DNA of 64,000 nucleotides from contig NZ_JACAQA010000002.1 in assembly GCF_013385425.1 (NCBI RefSeq), positions 372,001-436,000 on the forward strand, in the 5' to 3' direction. Under the pieces are notes generated by a model. The model did not search any database and was not told the origin of the DNA. It worked only from the letters and a program-made list of their open reading frames with translations. Of the stretch, positions 1 through 9,451 are shown piece after piece; the stretch's first letter is position 1, and every line of letters starts with the position of its first letter. The translations under genes and the position numbers were made by a program. The stretch comes from Pseudomonas gingeri (GTDB lineage Bacteria > Pseudomonadota > Gammaproteobacteria > Pseudomonadales > Pseudomonadaceae).

Positions 1-3000
1 CCCAGGTCGCCCAGGCGTCCGGCAATCACATGCCGGACGTCGCCCTCGGATTCCAGGCGCCCGTCGACTTTCAGCAACTGCGCGCCCACCAGCACTTGCC
101 GTTGCCGCTCGGCCAGGTCGCGCCAGACCACCACATTGACGTTGCCGAATTCGTCCTCCAGGGTGACAAAGGTCACCCCGCTGGCCGTGCCCGGTCGCTG
201 GCGTCCGGTGACCAGGCCGACAATGCTCACCGGCCGCCCGTGTTCGACCTCCAGCAGTTCCCGCGAACTGCGACAGCGCATGGCTTGCAATTGCCCGCGC
301 AACAACGCCAGCGGATGCGGCCCCAAGGTCGTGCCGAGACTGGCGTAATCCGCTTGCAGGTCCTCGCCGACACTCGGGCGCGGCAAGGCCACCGGGGTTT
401 CGGTTTGCCTCGACAACCCGGCAAACAGCCCAAGCTGCGCCTCGACCCCAGCCACTTCCCAGCGCGCCTGATAACGGTCGCCCGCCAACCCCTGCAAGGC
501 ACCGGCATCGGCCAGCAGTTCCTGAGCCCGGGTATCCAGTCGCGCCCGCTCACCCAGGTCGGCGATATCCTCGAAGCCCCCTGCCTTGCGTGCCACCTCG
601 ATCCGCCGCGCGTCCTCCTCGCGAAACCCGCGAATCATACGTAAACCCAGGCGCAACGCCGGCTGCAGGCCATCGGCAGGCTCCAGGCTGCACTCCCAAT
701 CGCTGGCCCGCACATCCACCGGACGGATCTGCAACTGATGCCGCCGGGCATCCTGGAGGATCTGATCCGGGCTGTAGAAGCCCATCGGCCAGCTGTTGAT
801 CAGCGCACAAGCGAACGCCGCCGGCTCATGGCACTTCAACCAGCAACTGGCGTAGGTCAGCAAGGCAAAGCTGGCGGCATGGGACTCGGGGAAACCGTAG
901 CTGCCAAAACCCTTGATCTGCTCGAAAATCTGCGCGGCAAATTCCGGCGCATAACCGTTCTTCGCCATGCCCTCGGCCAGTCGCAGACGGTGCGGCTCAA
1001 GCCCGCCATGGCGTTTCCAGGCGGCCATGGAGCGGCGCAACTGATCGGCCTCGCCCGGGGTGTAGTCCGCCGCCACCACCGCGATCTGCATGACCTGTTC
1101 CTGAAACAGCGGCACCCCCAGGGTGCGTTTCAGGACCTCTTCCAGCTCCGGCGACGGGTAGGTCGCAAGCTCCTCCTTGTTTCGCCGGCGCAGGTACGGG
1201 TGCACCATGCCGCCCTGGATCGGCCCCGGCCGGACAATCGCCACCTCGATCACCAGGTCGTAGAAATTCTTCGGTTTGAGCCGTGGCAGCATCGACATCT
1301 GCGCCCGCGACTCGATCTGGAACACGCCGATGGTGTCGGCCCGGCCGATCATTTCATAGGTCGGCTTATCGTCCGGCGGCAGGCTCGCCAGGGTCCAGCG
1401 CGGCCCGCCGCGATACTGATGCACCAGGTCGAAACAGCGACGCAGCGCGCTGAGCATGCCCAGGGCCAGGACATCGACCTTGAGCAGACCGACCTTGTCC
1501 AGGTCGTCCTTGTCCCACTGGATAATCGTCCGTTCGGCCATGGTGGCGTTTTCCACCGGGACCAGGGTCTCCAGCGGTTGCTCGGAAATCACGAAACCGC
1601 CCGGATGCTGGGACAGGTGCCGGGGAAAGCCGATCAGTTGCCGGGTCAGCCCCAGGACCCGGCGCAGCACCGGGCTGTCGGGATCGAAACCGTTTTCGCG
1701 CAGGCGTTCCGCTGCCGGCGGCTCATCGCTCCAGTGGCCACAGGCGTCGGCCAGGGCATTGATCTGATCCGGCGGCAGGCCCAGCGCCTTGGCCACATCG
1801 CGCACCGCCCCCGCGCCGTGATAGGTGCTGACCACCGCCGTCAACGCCGCGCGGTTTCGGCCATAACGCCGAAATACGTATTGCAGTACCTCTTCGCGGC
1901 GATCGTGCTCGAAGTCGACATCGATATCCGGTGGTTCGTTGCGCTCGCGGGAGAGGAAGCGCTCGAACAGCATGTTGGTGCGATCCGGGTTCAACTCGGT
2001 GATCCCCAGGGCATAACACACCACCGAGTTCGCCGCCGAACCGCGCCCCTGGCAGAGAATGCCCTGCCTGCGGGCGAAGTCGACGATATCCTGCACCGTC
2101 AGGAAATAACTGTCGTAGTCCAGCTCGGCGATCAGTGTCAGCTCTTTTTCGATCAGGTCGCGAACCCGGGTATTGATCTCTTCCGGCCAACGTCGACGGA
2201 TGCCCTCCTCCGTCAGATGCCGCAGCCAGGATGTCGGGGTCTGCCCTTCCGGCACCAGCTCACGGGGGTACTGGTAGCGCAGCTGGCCGAGGTCGAAGGT
2301 GCAACGCCGGGCAATGACCTGGGTTTCGGCCAGCAAGGACGTCGGATAAATCTCGCGCAAGGCCTCAAGGCTGCGCAGATGTCGCTCGCCATTGGCATGC
2401 AACTGCTGCCCGGCATCGGCCACCCGGGTGTGCAGGCGAATGGCGGTCATGGTGTCCTGCAGGGCACGGCGGGCCCGCACATGCATATGCACATCGCCGC
2501 TGGCCACGGCGCGAATCGCCAGTTCGTCGGCCAGGGCCAGCAAGCGCGCCAAACGTCGATCATCATCCTGGCCGCAATGCAGTTCCACCGCCAGCCATAG
2601 CCGTTCGGGAAAACGCTCGCGCAACCAGCGGCCATCGACGTCGCTAATGCTCTGTTCAGGCAGCCACAACGCCAGTAGCCCAGGCAGCGCCTGCTCGAAG
2701 TCCGCCCGCAGCACTTGATAACAACCCTTGTCCGAACGACGCCGGGCCTGGGTGATCAATCGGCAAAGGGCCTGGTAACCCAGCAGGTCTTCCACCAGCA
2801 ACACTACCCGAGGTCCATTCTCGATCCGCATTTCACTGCCGATGATCAGCGGCAGACCGCTGTCCTGCGCGGCCTGCCAGGCCCGGACAATCCCGGCCAG
2901 GGTGCATTCATCGGTGATCGCCAGGGCTTGATAGCCCTGCTCCTTGGCCCGTTCGAACAACTCCCGGACACTGGAAGCCCCGCGCTGGAAACTGAAGTTC

Positions 3001-3035
3001 GACAGGCAATGCAGCTCGGCGTATTCGCCACTCAT
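1..3035 (-). CDS. dnaE2: Error-prone DNA polymerase DnaE2 (3' end outside window)
   Basis: Second alpha subunit of the DNA polymerase III family, used for SOS-induced translesion synthesis with ImuA and ImuB. 1011 codons are visible and the reading frame is still open at base 1; the family is usually about 1025-1035 residues, so only the extreme C terminus is missing. An N-terminal PHP domain is seen ([13 protein letters not shown], then AITDE), the catalytic PDIDVDF motif lies near residue 370 and an OB-fold region near residue 930. The ATG at 3035-3033 overlaps the imuB stop as ATGA, so translation is probably coupled. Last gene of the lexA-imuA-imuB-dnaE2 cassette. Confidence 0.95.
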   Translation of the reverse strand, partial: MSGEYAELHCLSNFSFQRGASSVRELFERAKEQGYQALAITDECTLAGIVRAWQAAQDSGLPLIIGSEMRIENGPRVVLLVEDLLGYQALCRLITQARRRSDKGCYQVLRADFEQALPGLLALWLPEQSISDVDGRWLRERFPERLWLAVELHCGQDDDRRLARLLALADELAIRAVASGDVHMHVRARRALQDTMTAIRLHTRVADAGQQLHANGERHLRSLEALREIYPTSLLAETQVIARRCTFDLGQLRYQYPRELVPEGQTPTSWLRHLTEEGIRRRWPEEINTRVRDLIEKELTLIAELDYDSYFLTVQDIVDFARRQGILCQGRGSAANSVVCYALGITELNPDRTNMLFERFLSRERNEPPDIDVDFEHDRREEVLQYVFRRYGRNRAALTAVVSTYHGAGAVRDVAKALGLPPDQINALADACGHWSDEPPAAERLRENGFDPDSPVLRRVLGLTRQLIGFPRHLSQHPGGFVISEQPLETLVPVENATMAERTIIQWDKDDLDKVGLLKVDVLALGMLSALRRCFDLVHQYRGGPRWTLASLPPDDKPTYEMIGRADTIGVFQIESRAQMSMLPRLKPKNFYDLVIEVAIVRPGPIQGGMVHPYLRRRNKEELATYPSPELEEVLKRTLGVPLFQEQVMQIAVVAADYTPGEADQLRRSMAAWKRHGGLEPHRLRLAEGMAKNGYAPEFAAQIFEQIKGFGSYGFPESHAASFALLTYASCWLKCHEPAAFACALINSWPMGFYSPDQILQDARRHQLQIRPVDVRASDWECSLEPADGLQPALRLGLRMIRGFREEDARRIEVARKAGGFEDIADLGERARLDTRAQELLADAGALQGLAGDRYQARWEVAGVEAQLGLFAGLSRQTETPVALPRPSVGEDLQADYASLGTTLGPHPLALLRGQLQAMRCRSSRELLEVEHGRPVSIVGLVTGRQRPGTASGVTFVTLEDEFGNVNVVVWRDLAERQRQVLVGAQLLKVDGRLESEGDVRHVIAGRLGDL

Positions 3036-4450
3036 GCGAACCAGCCCTGCAACAGCAAGGGGCCACTTTCCCCCACCGTGCGATAGGCCCAGGCGTGGCG
3101 ACCGGCACGGGTCTCGATCAGGTAATAATCGCGGCGCACATCCGAGCCGTCCCACCAGCCCGACTCGATCCGCTCCGGCCCCAGCAGGACCCGCGCCGCC
3201 TGTTCGGGCAATGGCAACGGCGTTTTGAGCAGCCAGCCGGGGCGCAATGGTCCGGCGGCCGCCAGTGGCTCGGCGGTGCTTGCCGGCAGCGGCTGCCAGG
3301 CGCATTCGGGGCGGTGATCGGCCTGGAAACGCAGGCCCTGAACAGCGTCATCACCCAACCGGGCGCGCAGGCGCTCGCGCAGTTGCTCCCAGGGCAGAGA
3401 CTGTTGCGGGCGTTCGTCGAAGAGTTCGCGATGCTGCGGGACAAAGGCCGGCAGGTCCTCGGCCTCCAGGCGAAAACCACGCACCGCCGCCTCGACCTGG
3501 ACCTGCTCCAGTCGCCCACGGGCCAGTTCGAAGAGCATCGAAGGGTCACGCTCGGCACTCAGCAGGCCGACCTTGATCCGCGTGTCCGCGACCCCGGCAT
3601 GTTCCAGGATCAATTCGAAGCGCTGCACACCGCTGTCACGCCCACAGAGAAACGCCGACAGATCTCCGGTCAGGCGACGCAAGGGAAACAGCAAGGCCTG
3701 ATTCGAGGTCACGTCGAAATTCAACTCGATCCGCGCCACGAAGCGATCCGGCGGCAGGTAGAACGCCAGGGCCAGCGGCCGCTCGCCGAGCAAGGTGTCG
3801 AGGTGTTTGAGCAACGACGCCTCGAAGCGCCGCGCCAGGCTATGCCGGGGCAAGGCCAGCACTTGCGCCAGGGTCCGCAGTCCCATGCGCGACAAAGCCG
3901 TGGCCGCCTCTTTTTCCAACCCGACCCGGTCGATCGGCATCTGCCCCAGGGCCTGGCGCAAGGACCCGTTGTCCGCCAGGGCCAGACCATCGTAGGCATT
4001 GGCCAGGACCCGGGCCGCCGCCGGATTGGGCGCGACCACGATCCGGTGACGAAAGCCCAGGCCGGTCAGTTCTTCACGCAAGCGCGCTTCCAATTGCGGC
4101 CAGGGTCCGAACAGGCCCAGGCTGGATTCGATCTCGAACAGCAAGGCCCGCGGATACCGCAGGCTGACCTGGGAACTGAAGCGATAGGCCCAGGCGGCGA
4201 GAAACTGCTGCCACTGTTCGATTTCGGCGGGATCGTATTCGGCGCTGGCAAAGGCCTTGGTCAAGGCATGGGCGGCGGTCAGCGATTGACCGGGACACAG
4301 GCCCAAGGCCCGCGCCGACGCATTCACCGCCTGCACCACCCGGCGTTGCGGCGAACCCGTCAACAGTGCCAGCGGCGCGTCAGGCTCAGGGGTTCGCCGC
4401 AGCACCCCGTCCAGTGCCAATTGCGGAAAAACAATACAGACCCAACGCAT
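3032..4450 (-). CDS. imuB: ImuB, catalytically dead Y-family polymerase homologue
   Basis: 472 residues. It has the Y-family (DinB-like) fold, but the N-terminal catalytic acidic motif is replaced by [12 protein letters not shown], as is known for ImuB, which serves as a hub linking ImuA, DnaE2 and the beta clamp. A clamp-binding-like stretch QQSLPW lies in the C-terminal third. I chose the ATG at 4450 because [11 protein letters not shown] is the normal ImuB N terminus; the frame is open further upstream but would then run deep into imuA. Seven bases separate it from the imuA stop and it overlaps dnaE2 by 4 bases. Confidence 0.93.
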   Translation of the reverse strand: MRWVCIVFPQLALDGVLRRTPEPDAPLALLTGSPQRRVVQAVNASARALGLCPGQSLTAAHALTKAFASAEYDPAEIEQWQQFLAAWAYRFSSQVSLRYPRALLFEIESSLGLFGPWPQLEARLREELTGLGFRHRIVVAPNPAAARVLANAYDGLALADNGSLRQALGQMPIDRVGLEKEAATALSRMGLRTLAQVLALPRHSLARRFEASLLKHLDTLLGERPLALAFYLPPDRFVARIELNFDVTSNQALLFPLRRLTGDLSAFLCGRDSGVQRFELILEHAGVADTRIKVGLLSAERDPSMLFELARGRLEQVQVEAAVRGFRLEAEDLPAFVPQHRELFDERPQQSLPWEQLRERLRARLGDDAVQGLRFQADHRPECAWQPLPASTAEPLAAAGPLRPGWLLKTPLPLPEQAARVLLGPERIESGWWDGSDVRRDYYLIETRAGRHAWAYRTVGESGPLLLQGWFA

Positions 4451-4457
4451 ACCCGCC

Positions 4458-5090
4458 TCAATGCCCGGTGCTGAAGGCAATCGGCGCCGAATGGGCCAAC
4501 CCGCCCCGGCACTTGAGCACCCGCAATTGCGCGGGCCGGCCCTCGACGGCAATCCGCAGGGCCGCCGGCGACGGGTTGATCGCCTCCTCCAGCGAGCGAT
4601 AGGCGAAGGCCAGGGTCTGGCCGGTTTCCGCCGCCACCTGCAAACGCCGCAGAGCCCGGTCATCCGCCTGTTGCGGCCAGCACAGGACCGCGCCGCAACT
4701 GCCGGAACGCAGGCATTGTTCGGCGGCCCACAAGGCATCCCGCGGCGGCGCCTGGATCACCGACAACTGCCGCAGGTCCACCCCCGCGTTCAACCACGCC
4801 TGGGGATAGGGCACATGGGGCGGTGCCACCAGGACAATGCGCTCGCCCCGAGCCGACAGCCGCGCCAGGGTCGGCCAGACCAGTTGCAACTCACCGACAC
4901 CCTCCCCGGCAATCAGGATTTCCGTCAACGCTGCCGGCGGCCAGCCACCGCCGGGCAAAGCGGCGTCGAGGGTCGCGTGGCCGCTGGGCTGGCGATCGGA
5001 CTGCGGCTCAGCCAGCGGCGCGCCCGCCCGGCCTCTCCACACCCGCCGCTCGTCGAGCAGCGTATCCAAGGCCACCACCGCGCCCCTCAT
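4458..5090 (-). CDS. imuA: ImuA, RecA/SulA-like component of the SOS mutasome
   Basis: 210 residues with the weak RecA/SulA-like fold of ImuA: a region around LDAALPGGGWPPAALTEILI corresponds to the RecA N-terminal core, followed by ERIVLVAPP and AVLCWPQQADDRALRRLQVAAE. Partner of ImuB and DnaE2 in damage-induced mutagenesis. The start ATG overlaps the lexA stop by 4 bases (5087-5090), so it is part of the same operon and should be repressed by the upstream LexA. Confidence 0.9.
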   Translation of the reverse strand: MRGAVVALDTLLDERRVWRGRAGAPLAEPQSDRQPSGHATLDAALPGGGWPPAALTEILIAGEGVGELQLVWPTLARLSARGERIVLVAPPHVPYPQAWLNAGVDLRQLSVIQAPPRDALWAAEQCLRSGSCGAVLCWPQQADDRALRRLQVAAETGQTLAFAYRSLEEAINPSPAALRIAVEGRPAQLRVLKCRGGLAHSAPIAFSTGH

Positions 5091-5707
5091 GCCGGCCGTA
5101 CCAGACCGCAGAACACGCCTTCGATGGACAACTCCTGGTGCTCGGGATCGACAACGATAGGCTCATAGGCCGGGTTGCGCGGCAACAGGCGGATGCCCGC
5201 GGCCGTCCGTTCGAAGCGCTTGATGGTGACCTCGCCTTCCAGCCGGGCCACGACGATCTGGCCGTTGCGCACCTCGCCCGTGCGGCGTACCGCCACCAGG
5301 TCACCGTCAAGAATGCCATCGCCGATCATCGAGTCGCCCTGCACCTGCAGCAGGTAATCCGGCGCCCGGGAAAACAGGGCGGGGTCGAGCAGCAGGCGGC
5401 GATGCTCCTGGGCATCGACATCGATCGGCCGGCCCGCCGCGACCCGGCCCAGCAGCGGGATATCCAGCAACGCGGCCCGGGGCGCCTGATCGAGCAGGCG
5501 GATGCCTCGCGCCTGATGGGCGTTGACCTCGATAAAACCGCCCTCGGCCAAAGCCACCACGTGCTTGCGTGCCACGCTGCGGGAGGCGAAACCAAAGGCC
5601 TCGGCGATCTCGGCAAGGCTCGGGGGCTGGCCGTTACGCACGATGCGCTCGCGGATAAAGGTCAGGATGGCGGTACGGCGGGGAGTTAAAGTCGTCATGG
5701 AGTACAT
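5087..5707 (-). CDS. lexA: LexA-type SOS repressor heading the mutagenesis cassette
   Basis: 206 residues: winged helix-turn-helix (about 1-70) and an S24 peptidase domain with cleavage site A91-G92 and catalytic pair S126 (GDSM) and K163. This is the cassette-linked LexA (called lexA2 in P. putida) and not the main chromosomal one, because it leads imuA-imuB-dnaE2. I prefer the ATG at 5707 (AGGAG five bases upstream) over the in-frame ATG at 5698; with this choice the operator palindrome covers the ribosome site and start codon. Confidence 0.93.
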   Translation of the reverse strand: MYSMTTLTPRRTAILTFIRERIVRNGQPPSLAEIAEAFGFASRSVARKHVVALAEGGFIEVNAHQARGIRLLDQAPRAALLDIPLLGRVAAGRPIDVDAQEHRRLLLDPALFSRAPDYLLQVQGDSMIGDGILDGDLVAVRRTGEVRNGQIVVARLEGEVTIKRFERTAAGIRLLPRNPAYEPIVVDPEHQELSIEGVFCGLVRPA

Positions 5708-5716
5708 TTGTACTCC
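5699..5716. promoter_or_regulatory. LexA2-type operator over the lexA start
   Basis: Perfect palindrome GGAGTAC-N4-GTACTCC. It resembles the AGTAC-N4-GTGCT site described for P. putida LexA2 and differs from the usual CTG-N10-CAG SOS box. It spans the Shine-Dalgarno sequence and the ATG of lexA, pointing to autorepression of the entire cassette. Confidence 0.75.
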
Positions 5717-6053
5717 TGTGGGATTTCCCTGACAAGAGCCATCAGTCGAGACACGGGCTTACCCATACCCGCTTCGTGAAAGCCAATGGCCAGGTCCGAA
5801 TATCGGAATAGGTTTCCACTTTTTATATAAGAATAAAGCTACAGAACTATCTCACCCATAAAATATTGAAGCTTCTTTCTTACAACCATAACCAACAACT
5901 CTTCGAATCCACCCTATTCAGACTCCATAAAATCAATAAGCACATATTGAAAAATGAAATCATCTTGCTATATTCACTCGGGCATCCTCCATTGAAAACA
6001 GCCCCCCTGGCCTGCTCTTCTATAAAAGTTTCAACCGTTATCCGGAGACCGAC
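5717..6053. other. AT-rich intergenic region
   Basis: 337 bases between lexA and the peptide gene. Base composition becomes clearly AT-rich around 5815-6010, unlike both flanks, which hints at acquired DNA. No convincing gene is seen; promoters for both directions must lie here. An open frame at 5866-6102 has no ribosome site or recognisable product and I do not call it. Confidence 0.5.
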
Positions 6054-6311
6054 ATGCCCCATTCCAACATCCACTCTCAGGAACGTCTCGCCATTATGTT
6101 GAACAGAGCAATAAGCGATGAATCATTCGCCGCGCAGTTGCATATCAATCCAGGCAACGCCGGTAAAGACCTGGATATGCCCCTGCGGATCGACGAAGTG
6201 GTGGCGCTCAAGGGCCTGGACCTTGCGCAATTGGTGGCGGCCTCGAAAGCCCTGCACAGCCCGCTCACGGCTCGCGCCAGTTTCGACCAGCAACAGGTTC
6301 GAACCGATTAA
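6054..6311 (+). CDS. Putative RiPP precursor peptide with NHLP-like leader
   Basis: 85 residues. The N-terminal part (QERLAIMLNRAISDESFAAQ, then LHINPGNAGKDLDMPLRIDE) has the pattern of leader peptides of the nitrile hydratase-like (NHLP)/Os1348 and Nif11-like group: a helix with AxxDxxFxxxLxxxP followed by acidic and hydrophobic positions. The tail SPLTARASFDQQQVRTD would be the core; it lacks Cys and has no Gly-Gly cleavage site but is rich in Asp and Gln. GGAG lies 6 bases before the ATG. The next gene on the same strand encodes a RiPP-type modification enzyme, which supports this reading. Family assignment is from pattern memory only. Confidence 0.6.
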   Translation: MPHSNIHSQERLAIMLNRAISDESFAAQLHINPGNAGKDLDMPLRIDEVVALKGLDLAQLVAASKALHSPLTARASFDQQQVRTD

Positions 6312-6514
6312 GCCCGCGCCAGCGTCCGAGACATATCGCCGATATAAATATCATGAAGCGTTTGTCAGGCCTTATTAAATAAATTTTCAACGAACGGCTA
6401 TTAATGTTCGCCTCCCCGAGCACTGCCGACACTTTACATTCTGACGCCTCTCTTTCCTGAAGGAGGGTTATTGCGCGCCCGTCATCTATCGAGTGATATC
6501 CCGAGGACACCGAC

Positions 6515-7663
6515 ATGACCACCCGATTGCAATCCCAGCTCGACGAACTGTTCCAATACAACACGTTCTTGCCCGATGCCACCCCGGACCGTTTTCACCG
6601 TTTGCTCGATCGACTCAGCCAACAGCGCTACAGCACCTTCGCCGCACTCTATGCCGAATGCTTCCAGCGTTTCGAGGGCAATCCCAGGCTCGATCCGTTT
6701 TTCTCCAGTGCGGTGCACCTGATCCTGCTGCCGGTCACCCAGCGCCGCCTGATCATCAACGATCCGGTGTTCCAGATCTGGATGGCCCTGGCGTTTCAAC
6801 ATGCCAACGCGGTACTGACCAAACAGGCGGACAACACCGCTTCCTTGCAGGATATGCTCCTGGAGTTGCCGGCAGTGCTGCAACGCATTACCCAGACGGC
6901 GGTCGATCACAAGTATTCGAACCATCCGCCGATCCGCCGCTTCAATGTCGATCCGCTGATCGCCGCCGCGACACCGCCCAGCTATGAGTTCCCCGAAGAC
7001 GAAAGCACCCGCAAACACCTGGAGCACAGTGGTTACTCCCTGCACTTTTTCCGCGACGTGGTCAGCGTTGCCCTGTCGCGTATCGCCAATACCTGGCCGG
7101 CCTGCTACGAGCAGTTCCGGCACCTGGTCAAGCTGATCTGCTACCTGCCCGACAGCACCTTCCGCAGCTGTTCGGCGGCGCGCTACACCGGCGTTATCCT
7201 GCTTTCGGCCAAGGACCACTCGATTCTTGAAATCGAAGAATCGCTGGTCCATGAAACCACCCACCAACTGTTGTACAGCCTGGTCGAGGTCTGCCCGATC
7301 ATCGATGAGCAACGCGCCGGGGAACGCCTGTTCAGCCTGCCCTGGTCCGGCCTGCAGCGCGATCTCCATGGTTATGTCCATGCCTTCTTCGCCGCGCTTG
7401 CCCAGGTCAAATACCTGGAGCGCGTGCGCCAGCGCCCGGCCTCGGAAATGCAACGGGCCGAAGAGCGGATGCTCGACATCCTGCGTGGCCTGATCAAGGC
7501 CCTGCCGGAACTTGAGGCCTGTGACGAGTTCACGCCCCGGGGCCGGACCTTCATGGACAATCTTGCCCTGGAGGTGCACGCCCTGCGCAGTCGCCATGCC
7601 GGCCTGCTGAGCCAGTCGAGCGCAACGACGGGCAACAAGCCGGCCATGGGCATGGCCGTGTAA
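6515..7663 (+). CDS. HExxH peptide-modification enzyme (putative peptide beta-hydroxylase family)
   Basis: 382 residues. HETTH at 246-250 and the downstream block LPW...LHGYVHAFFAALAQ (275-296) match the HEXXH motif-containing putative peptide modification proteins (TIGR04267 type), later linked to 2-oxoglutarate-dependent beta-hydroxylation of RiPP precursors. The motif therefore probably binds iron and not a protease zinc. No signal peptide or membrane segment; cytoplasmic. GAGGA lies 7 bases before the ATG. About 200 bases after the leader-like peptide gene on the same strand. No transporter or protease gene accompanies the pair. Confidence 0.75.
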   Translation: MTTRLQSQLDELFQYNTFLPDATPDRFHRLLDRLSQQRYSTFAALYAECFQRFEGNPRLDPFFSSAVHLILLPVTQRRLIINDPVFQIWMALAFQHANAVLTKQADNTASLQDMLLELPAVLQRITQTAVDHKYSNHPPIRRFNVDPLIAAATPPSYEFPEDESTRKHLEHSGYSLHFFRDVVSVALSRIANTWPACYEQFRHLVKLICYLPDSTFRSCSAARYTGVILLSAKDHSILEIEESLVHETTHQLLYSLVEVCPIIDEQRAGERLFSLPWSGLQRDLHGYVHAFFAALAQVKYLERVRQRPASEMQRAEERMLDILRGLIKALPELEACDEFTPRGRTFMDNLALEVHALRSRHAGLLSQSSATTGNKPAMGMAV

Positions 7664-7683
7664 AAAACAGGGTTGCCGGCGGG

Positions 7684-8700
7684 CTAGTTGGGATCGAGCA
7701 ATCCGCCCGTCCAGTTGTGCGACACCCGGCTGCCAGTGAATTTCGCCGCCACCGAACCTTGCGCGATCAGGCGGTCGCGGTGGCGGGTGACCATTCGCCC
7801 GGCCTGGGCCGCCTGCAGGATCACCTCGGAAGCGGCGTCCCCGGGGCGCCCGACGATCCGGGCAAAACGCTGCCCTTCCTCGACGAAGTCACCCAGTTCC
7901 TTTTCAAAGACCAGCACCCCTGGCCGTGGCGCCAGGATTGTCTCCATATGCCCCATCTCCACCGCCTGCACCGGCCAATCCAGCAACGGCGGTGCCTCGT
8001 CGATCACCCCGACGGCACACAGCCAGGCATACAGGCCATCAGCATCCTGCCCGGCCAGGTGATCGCTGACATCGCCCTGTCCGCGCAACTCCAGGGTCGC
8101 GGCAAAACGTTGCGCGGTATCGCCGTCGCGCAGCCAGGGGGCGATAAGGGTTTCCTCGAAGGAACCGTCGCCGCCGTCATCCCAGATGATCGCCAGGTCC
8201 ATCTTCAGCGCCGCCGCCAATGCCTGGCCCTTGGGCCAGAACGCACGGTGGATATAGACATAGGGCAACGCTTCGTCGTCGGTGTGCAGGTCGAGCACCA
8301 GGTCCGCCGTGGCCGCCAGTTCCACCAGGCATTTTTGCCAGTGCTGGACATTGGTCGCCGGCCGCACCAGCGCCTGCGACTGGTCGAATGAGCGATTGAA
8401 GTTCTGCCCGGTGCCCTCATGAAAGCGCCCGAGAATCCGTCCATGGCGAAACTGCCCGATACCCAACGGGTTGGCCTGGGGCACCACGGTTACACGGCCC
8501 TTGAGGCGGCCCTCGGACTCGGCTTGTTGAAGGCGTGGCATCAACAGGTGCAGCACCAGCATGCCGGCGATCTCATCGGCATGTACCCCGGCCTGTAAAT
8601 GCACCTTCGGCCCCTCGCCGCGGCCCTCGAAACGCCAGGCGCCAACCTTCAAGTCCTCACCGTTATTGCCCCGGATGCTGAACGAAATATCCCGCGCCAT
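7684..8700 (-). CDS. Succinylglutamate desuccinylase/aspartoacylase family (M14-like) hydrolase
   Basis: 338 residues. Zinc ligands of the family are visible: HADE near residue 40 (HxxE) and a later His in LDLHTDDEALP. Such enzymes cleave N-acyl amino acids or related amides. A C-terminal beta-barrel-like tail (ETILAPRPGVLVFEKELGDFV) resembles a lipoyl/biotin-like fold found in this subfamily. Divergent from a TetR gene with a palindrome between them. The true substrate cannot be read; an N-acyl or guanidino amino acid would suit the arginine-related surroundings. Confidence 0.8.
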   Translation of the reverse strand: MARDISFSIRGNNGEDLKVGAWRFEGRGEGPKVHLQAGVHADEIAGMLVLHLLMPRLQQAESEGRLKGRVTVVPQANPLGIGQFRHGRILGRFHEGTGQNFNRSFDQSQALVRPATNVQHWQKCLVELAATADLVLDLHTDDEALPYVYIHRAFWPKGQALAAALKMDLAIIWDDGGDGSFEETLIAPWLRDGDTAQRFAATLELRGQGDVSDHLAGQDADGLYAWLCAVGVIDEAPPLLDWPVQAVEMGHMETILAPRPGVLVFEKELGDFVEEGQRFARIVGRPGDAASEVILQAAQAGRMVTRHRDRLIAQGSVAAKFTGSRVSHNWTGGLLDPN

Positions 8701-8761
8701 AACCTTGCCCTCTTCTCATAAACGTTGAAAATCAATCCATCGTCAGCCTCGACAGTGGAAA

Positions 8762-8777
8762 TTGAACGTACGTTCAA
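8762..8777. promoter_or_regulatory. TetR-type operator palindrome
   Basis: Perfect 16-base palindrome TTGAACGTACGTTCAA in the 115-base gap between the divergent hydrolase (8700) and TetR (8816) genes. It has the TGAAC-N4-GTTCA form also found at 14784 and, with one change, at 18164, 24813 and 35809. Likely binding site of the adjacent regulator. Confidence 0.7.
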
Positions 8778-8815
8778 CTAAGCTCGCCAACCTGGCCTCG
8801 AACCCAAGGATTCCC

Positions 8816-9451
8816 GTGAGCACCGACACCCGAAAATTTCGCCGCGCCGAACCTGACGAGCGTCGCGACCTCTTGATCGCCGCCGCCCTGCGCTGCCTGG
8901 CCCGGGACGGACATGCCGGCATTTCCGTCCGGCGTATCGCCACCGAGGCCGGCGTCTCCGTCGGCCTGCTCAACCACCATTTCGGCAGCATCGATGCACT
9001 GATCGCCGACACCTACCACAAGCTCGCCAGCGAACTGACCAGCACCCTGCTCGAAGAGGTCCGCCAGGCCGGCAGCGCCGCGGACAAGCTCGAAGCCTTC
9101 CTGGTCGGGTCCTTCTCGCCACGGATCATGGACCCGCAATTGCTCGGGGTCTGGGTGGTGTTCTGGAGCCTGATCCGCCACTCCGAACACGTCAGCCAGT
9201 CCCATGAAAAAAGCTACCGCGCCTACCTCGACCTGATCCGCCAACTGCTCGACGACCTGGCCAGCACCGAAGGTTTCACGATCCATGACAGCCGCCTGGC
9301 CGCCATCGGCCTATCGGCGATGCTCGACGGACTCTGGCTCGAGTGGTGCCTCAACCCCGAGACCTTCAGTCCCGCCAACGGGCTGCACATCTGCCGCTGC
9401 TGGGTAAAGGGGTTGCGTCACGGAGCATTCGGCGCCGACGACGTCCTGTGA
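8816..9451 (+). CDS. TetR/BetI-like transcriptional regulator
   Basis: 211 residues from the GTG at 8816, which has AAGGA five bases upstream; an earlier ATG at 8762 would start inside the operator and is less likely. N-terminal helix-turn-helix: ISVRRIATEAGVSVGLLNHH. The C-terminal ligand domain ends with LAAIGLSAMLDGLWLEWCLN, nearly the same as in the second TetR of the window (24842-25474), so the two are paralogues. Its 3' 141 bases overlap the end of the convergent EamA gene. Confidence 0.9.
   Translation: MSTDTRKFRRAEPDERRDLLIAAALRCLARDGHAGISVRRIATEAGVSVGLLNHHFGSIDALIADTYHKLASELTSTLLEEVRQAGSAADKLEAFLVGSFSPRIMDPQLLGVWVVFWSLIRHSEHVSQSHEKSYRAYLDLIRQLLDDLASTEGFTIHDSRLAAIGLSAMLDGLWLEWCLNPETFSPANGLHICRCWVKGLRHGAFGADDVL

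Noticed and set aside
738..2600. 620-codon open frame on the plus strand
   Set aside because: Antisense to dnaE2, which has full motifs; the frame is a product of GC-rich codon bias.
5866..6102. 78-codon frame in the AT-rich spacer
   Set aside because: No ribosome site, odd composition, overlaps the start of the better supported leader-peptide gene.
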